In this document: positions 60,601-64,000 of the stretch, piece by piece | Layout: each line of letters begins with the position of its first letter | Numbering within the stretch: the stretch's first letter is position 1 | NCBI GenBank assembly: GCA_012932295.1 | Contig: JAAONU010000014.1 | Location: forward strand, 19,894,251-19,958,250 | Source: Cyclina sinensis | Lineage: Eukaryota > Mollusca > Bivalvia > Venerida > Veneridae | Direction: 5' to 3' | Length of the DNA stretch: 64,000 nucleotides | Notes under the pieces: model-generated | Database searches by the model: none | What the model was told of the DNA's origin: nothing | The model's input: the letters and a program-made list of their open reading frames with translations, nothing else | Position numbers and translations under genes: made by a program

Positions 60601-61176
60601 TAGACCAGCGCTGTCAACAGAGTTCTCTGTTGATGAAAATTGAAAAGTAAACATTCAATTTCGAAAGAAGGCCGTGACTCGGTCTGTACGTTAGTTTTTA
60701 ACAGAATGCTTTCAGATTTCATACGTTTACAATGTAAGATTTCAGAAAATATACACGCATTGTACTCATGCAGTCTTCATTGGACTTTTTTGAAAAGGAT
60801 AGTTGCAATATGCCCTTTTTTCCATTCTTTATATCCCTTTACTTGAAAATGAAATTTTCATTCTTTTTTTTTTTTCGCCAAGAAAACCCGTGACTTTTCA
60901 ACTTACCTTTCCGTTACAATTTCTTCCATTCTTTTAAATTAGATCTTTTAAGACACAGACATTTTAACACAACTCAGAGCATATTCACTCACTTGTACCT
61001 TTGGCAAGCTTAACATTAAGACATAAATGACTAAAAACTAAACATTCATTACATTTCCTCATACGGATTTGCCAGTATGAAATATTGTTATATAAAACTG
61101 AGAAAAAAAATGTACAATTACCTGAATCATAAGATGTATAGAAGATGACAGCAACAAGTAATATTTTCATTTTCAT
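54633..61176 (-). CDS. Single-pass membrane protein with Cys-rich ectodomain, 8 exons
   Basis: Exons: 61122-61176, 60161-60326, 59451-59557, 58880-59014, 58343-58534, 57448-57563, 56693-56813, 54633-55105. Every junction has GT/AG and matching phase, and the sum is 455 codons including TGA. Order: signal peptide (MKMKILLVAVIFYTSY); CSFPSALSGTWENP repeat start; exon 3 (SSDFTLLGVSNVVNAVFCVE); TCPNHILGTYWYYNHTTC with TFNYTMCS; NGSVRCVYNTKSGG; VTQYPQDCYKNQTSTW; a transmembrane helix (AGLIAGLVILFIILLGAGGA onward) followed by YTKKFKK; and a ~115-residue cytoplasmic tail, acidic and Pro/Ser/Thr-rich, ending PQLPPIP. The ectodomain resembles the C.FP..G.W / CP..LG.w.Yn / FNYT.C architecture of uncharacterised invertebrate surface proteins as I recall them; the ligand is unknown. 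Least certain junction: the exon 5 acceptor at 58534 (CCGGAG). Several N-glycosylation sequons are present (NLT, NDT, NFT, NHT, NYT, NGS, NQT). Confidence 0.82.
55640..55755 (-). repeat. tRNA-like SINE fragment
   Basis: The minus strand reads GACCCGGTTGTGCGGTTGAG then TGGTTAAAGTCGGTGACC, with an A-box-like TTGAGTGGTTAAAG, followed by an unstructured stretch. A B box is not recognisable. It lies in the intron between exons 7 and 8 of the receptor gene. Confidence 0.4.
56410..56481. repeat. (CA)n / (CACG)n compound microsatellite
   Basis: CACACACACAAACACACACA, then five ACGC units, then CACACACAC. It lies in the intron downstream of exon 7 of the receptor gene. Confidence 0.95.
56905..57095 (+). 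mobile_element. tRNA-derived SINE, copy 1
   Basis: A B-box (AGTTCGAATCCC, 56942-56953) follows a tRNA-like head. The tail ATATAAGTTGCAAGAAATAT..TTCCAATCGATGTGAAATAAA is shared, with changes, by the copy at 57650-57850. It lies in the intron between exons 6 and 7 of the receptor gene. Shared tails and an internal pol III promoter identify a SINE family; bivalves have such families, for example RUDI, but I cannot assign this one. Confidence 0.7.
57650..57850 (+). mobile_element. tRNA-derived SINE, copy 2
   Basis: An A-box-like GTATAGCGTTGGACTC is followed by the B-box GGTTCGAATACCAC (57702-57715), with ~32 bp between the boxes as in a tRNA. The tail GATAAGTATAAGTAGCAAAA then CTTGTTTCCTAATCGATG matches copy 1. 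It lies in the intron between exons 5 and 6 of the receptor gene. Confidence 0.75.
60516..60626 (-). CDS. Possible 111-nt cassette exon of the same gene
   Basis: Between exons 1 and 2 lies a 37-codon stretch (ENSVDSAGLTDKWLLKCPND then RTVVQINLTIVTFPIHL) with an acceptor (TTTTCATCAACAG) and a donor (CTAT|GTATGG). It starts and ends in the phase needed to sit between exon 1 (one spare base) and the exon at 60326. Skipping it also keeps frame, joining the signal peptide directly to SSSCSFP. The WLLKCP..R.VVQINLT pattern is CUB-like but only a fragment. The intron after it is open in the same frame, so retention is possible too. Confidence 0.5.
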
Positions 61177-62463
61177 ATCCGTTAGTCACCCATTTCGTTT
61201 CATTAAAATTCAGCTTTAGCTGAAAGTTTTTTCATTGCTACTACTTTTAAATTAACAACTATCAGCGAACAAAAAATAACGCCATGTTTGTCTTTGGTTA
61301 CTCTTAGTTTCAAATAGAAACCGAATGACCATTTAACATGTATGTGGTTTTAGAAGGATTAAGGGGTTAATCTTTCGCAAGAGGAGTTGTTTGAATCAAA
61401 AGGATTACGACTTAATTTGACGGATTTGACAAAAAAATGGCTCATGTTATAGAGGGTTTCTTATATTCGACTGCAACATTGCATAGAGGTTTTATAATTT
61501 TTATAGATAGACATAGTATGCTACTGGCTAATAGTGAAACATTCAAAGTTATTGTTATATCATGATAATATATTATATAAAGATAAGCAGAATTATTAAG
61601 TTAAGTCGAATAATAAAGAGAAATACCGACATAACATTTTTGACTGAAACCTTGACATAGGCTTATTATTCTTCCAATATCTTATACACTTACACAATTT
61701 TAAAGAAAATGCAATACTGTAGATTTAAGGGCATACGTGTTTAATCTACGACAGAGCACTGGCGGTTTGTCGCCAGTACCAAGCTATAAAAAATCCGTCT
61801 TCTTGAAAGACCTTGGCTAACAAAACAGGCACGAATTGCTTAATCTATGATAAAGTTACAAATTTTTAAAATTGGACGAAGTGTTTGTCTTTTTTTATTG
61901 GAAGGGCGGGAGAAGGGAAGGAGAAAGGCAGGTGAAGTGAAATGCCAACGGTATTAAGCAGTTGAGTAATTCCATAATGATATTGAGTTTTGTATTATTG
62001 TCTCAAATGACTCAACATACGTTAGTCTGCTTTTCTTGTTGACATGAACAAACGCGATCTTTACTTGGAACAATCGACATACATTAGAGACGAAAATATT
62101 TTAGTTCGAACTGTGAAAATCATACAAGTAAATATAAAAGGGACTCGAACCAGCATTCTGATACAATTTTCATCACACATTTTGACATTTGAAAGCGAAT
62201 TCAGAACACATTCAGAAAATCGATTACGGAACTGTATAATACTATAGTTATAGAACAAGGTGTAACTTCTCATTATTAATCCCCGTCTAAATCGTAGGAT
62301 TTAAATGTAAGGGATTAAATTTCAGATAATCCTTGACGTACAAACTTATTTCTTTTACCACATACGTGTTTTTTTTTAATAACATTAATATTGTTATCAT
62401 TCGTGCTATAATCAAAAGTAAAGTAATTAAAATATGATTTTCAATATATGTATAGCCTTCCAT
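61177..62463. other. Upstream region of the receptor gene, no gene seen
   Basis: Contains the receptor gene's promoter and 5' UTR by position. I see no repeat family except a small hairpin at 61759-61778 (CACTGGCG / CGCCAGT-type), and a G-rich stretch at 61903-61935. Confidence 0.45.
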
Positions 62464-62730
62464 TACCACAATCGTCGACGACAGCACCACCATCATCATC
62501 AGCATCATCACAATCACCACCATTATCAAACACAAACAACAATATCATTATCAGCAGTATCATCTCCCAAAAATGTCTTCATCATCATTGTCTTCATCAT
62601 CACTTACATAATAATCATCGCTATTCTTATCATCAACATCATCATCAGCAGCAGCGGTTGTAGCAGGAACAGCATAATCGTCATTATATTCAACAACAAA
62701 ATCATCATCGTCATTATCATTGCCTTCATC
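62464..62730. repeat. Degenerate (CAT/CAC)n trinucleotide tract
   Basis: Long runs of CATCATCAT, CACCACCA and ATTATCAT units. The frames open on both strands (His-rich, or Asp-rich on the other) are products of the triplet repeat and not genes. Confidence 0.9.
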
Positions 62731-63154
62731 ATCTTTTAGTATGTGTACAACTTTTAAATAAAGAAAAAAACCTTTATCATCTAAATAAAAAACAAAGACA
62801 ATACCATAACGTTTTAGTACATAAGCACTATTTAATAGTACCATCTGGATGTTGTTTTAATTTTTTTCAAAAAGGATATGAGTGTTGAGTGTTTCAGTAA
62901 TCTTACTGAAGTTTTGAAAGTCGTCGAGACATAGCCACGGGTCTTTTTTACACATTGGGGGTACAACTATCTCTAAACAGTGTTCGTATTATGGTGTAAC
63001 ATGAATTAGGGTTGTGTTATTAATTATCATTTTGTAATTAAAAATCACAGTAATATTAAGAACAAAAAGACAGGGAAAAAATATATATTTTACTTTTATA
63101 TGAAAAGTATAATGAATAAAAGCAAAATCACTATAAGTTTTCTAAGTTTATATT
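62731..63154. other. Intergenic spacer, no gene seen
   Basis: AT-rich, with no ORF, repeat or splice signal of note. It includes the downstream flank of the Ig-domain gene. Confidence 0.5.
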
Positions 63155-63160
63155 TTATTT
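63153..63160 (-). terminator. AATAAA overlapping the stop codon of the Ig gene
   Basis: The minus strand reads GTCAAATAAAATATA: the TAA stop lies within AATAAA. If used, the 3' UTR would be only ~15-25 nt; a more distal signal may be used instead. Confidence 0.4.
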
Positions 63161-63757
63161 GACTTTTATATCTGTTTTCTTCATGTAAAGTTCCATTCCA
63201 ACGGTGTCGTAAATCTGCGTACTGTATCTATTAATCCCTTTAGATAAGTCCTCGGCTAAACGCCGTTTCCGCCGTACCTTTTCACTACATCTAAAATACC
63301 AGACGACATACACAAGTATTATAATGCTTAGCACAACACCCCCGGATATTGCCCCAACAATAGCGTTCTTCCTTTGTTGCTCGTAAAAATCCCCTAGTGG
63401 CGGCCCATCAATATTTAGAGTGTGTCTTACTGCATCTACGCTTAAGTCATTATAAACTTGAATGCACCAATACACACCAAAATTCATATCATCTATGTTT
63501 CTTAGATGAAGAACGGACGAGCCACCTTCGTTGGTGATCTCCACGTTAACTCTGTCAAATGGTGTCTTCCCATTTTTAATAACGCTTCCATCGGATAAAA
63601 GCCATACATGACTTACTAAAGTTTTGACGTTGTTATTGGCGGATGTGTTTACAGATTGAGATCCGTTGCAAGACAAGATGACGTCAGTAAAGTAATTTTG
63701 AATAATATCTTTTCCATAGACATTATGCCACGTGCAAAGAGGAAAGATTAAAAACAT
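63155..63757 (-). CDS. Ig-domain single-pass membrane protein
   Basis: From the ATG at 63757: a short signal peptide (MFLIFPLCTWHNVYG), one Ig domain with the first Cys (VILSCNG), the core Trp (SHVWLLSDG), the strand-E block (SSVLHLRNIDD) and FGVYWCIQVYN with the second Cys, then a juxtamembrane stretch, a transmembrane helix (AIVGAISGGVVLSIIILVYV then VWYF) and a basic stop-transfer (RCSEKVRRKRR). The ~40-residue tail has QIYDTVGM, a YxxV motif able to bind SH2 domains but not a strict ITIM (Gln at -2). It is 200 residues, all in one exon. A strong acceptor (TTTCTTTTTTTCAG) lies 21 bp upstream at 63779 and the frame stays open through it, so an upstream exon, coding or not, is likely and would lie past the right edge. 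Proposed role: surface recognition or signalling. Confidence 0.8.
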   Translation of the reverse strand: MFLIFPLCTWHNVYGKDIIQNYFTDVILSCNGSQSVNTSANNNVKTLVSHVWLLSDGSVIKNGKTPFDRVNVEITNEGGSSVLHLRNIDDMNFGVYWCIQVYNDLSVDAVRHTLNIDGPPLGDFYEQQRKNAIVGAISGGVVLSIIILVYVVWYFRCSEKVRRKRRLAEDLSKGINRYSTQIYDTVGMELYMKKTDIKVK

Positions 63758-64000
63758 CCGAAAAAACACGTTCACTCTCTGAAAAAAAGAAAGAAATAAG
63801 AACAGAAATCTATATACAGGATCTGAAAAATATAAATTGTTTACTTTTCATTCGATAAATATGTATTTGGGTACAACTGAATTCGCGAATGTTGGTGAAG
63901 ATCTGACATGTATTTGGAATTTTCAGACACAAAATTATGACATGTTATTTTATGTATTTTACTGGCGTTATTTATAAAATTGATAATGTGAGGAAAACGT

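Noticed and set aside
62434..62844. His-rich and Asp-rich open frames
   Set aside because: Products of the CAT/CAC trinucleotide tract.
1..64000. CRISPR arrays, operons, ribosome binding sites, phage or bacterial islands
   Set aside because: The window is eukaryotic: GT/AG introns, LINEs, SINEs and AT-rich non-coding spacers. The tandem repeats have no unique spacers between them.

Overview
The window is AT-rich eukaryotic DNA with genes split into short exons by consensus GT/AG introns. It is packed with decayed transposons, minisatellites and interspersed repeats of the kind I associate with bivalve molluscs (146-bp minisatellite elements containing 'GGTCAAGGTCACAGTGAC', a tRNA-like SINE family, mariner, CR1-like and L1/Tx1-like LINEs). 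I read it as a bivalve nuclear genome, probably a clam-like species. This rests on motif recollection, not on a search.

Genes. All confident genes lie on the minus strand. (1) 427-5204: the first five exons of a Cys-loop (GABA-A/glycine-type) ligand-gated ion channel subunit, running off the left edge; a phase-matched possible alternative first exon sits at 10492-10544. (2) 51201-52684: the last exon of a basic, disordered protein I do not recognise. (3) 54633-61176: an eight-exon gene for a 454-residue single-pass membrane protein with a Cys-rich ectodomain, reconstructed by splice-phase matching, with a possible 111-nt cassette exon. (4) 63155-63757: a one-Ig-domain membrane protein of about 200 residues. 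Weaker exon candidates lie at 48353-48539 (+) and 50590-50731 (-).

Layout. 0-5.2 kb is the channel gene. 5.2-11.7 kb is its upstream sequence with scattered repeats. 11.7-36.3 kb is a three-copy diverged tandem duplication (units A, B, C), each copy carrying a degenerate ~22-bp minisatellite. Unit C has been bombarded by insertions: a mariner, a 290-bp insert with a small hydrophobic ORF, a 2.66-kb TIR element enclosing a CR1-like LINE stump, and a 1.2-kb minisatellite-bearing element. 36.8-37.7 kb holds small tandem repeats and a mariner fragment. 37.78-45.65 kb is a 7.9-kb element with ~1.05-kb inverted repeats, CACGGTG termini and a perfect 5-bp target-site duplication, with a nearly full-length two-ORF LINE nested inside. 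45.7-51 kb holds a 95-bp minisatellite, its diverged single-copy paralogue and simple repeats. 51-64 kb is the receptor-rich gene block.

Most notable: the CACGGTG long-TIR element with a 5-bp TSD (Transib/RAG-like hallmarks), the LINE whose ORF2 has no in-frame ATG and begins directly after the ORF1 stop, the three-copy tandem duplication, and the multi-exon membrane receptor gene.
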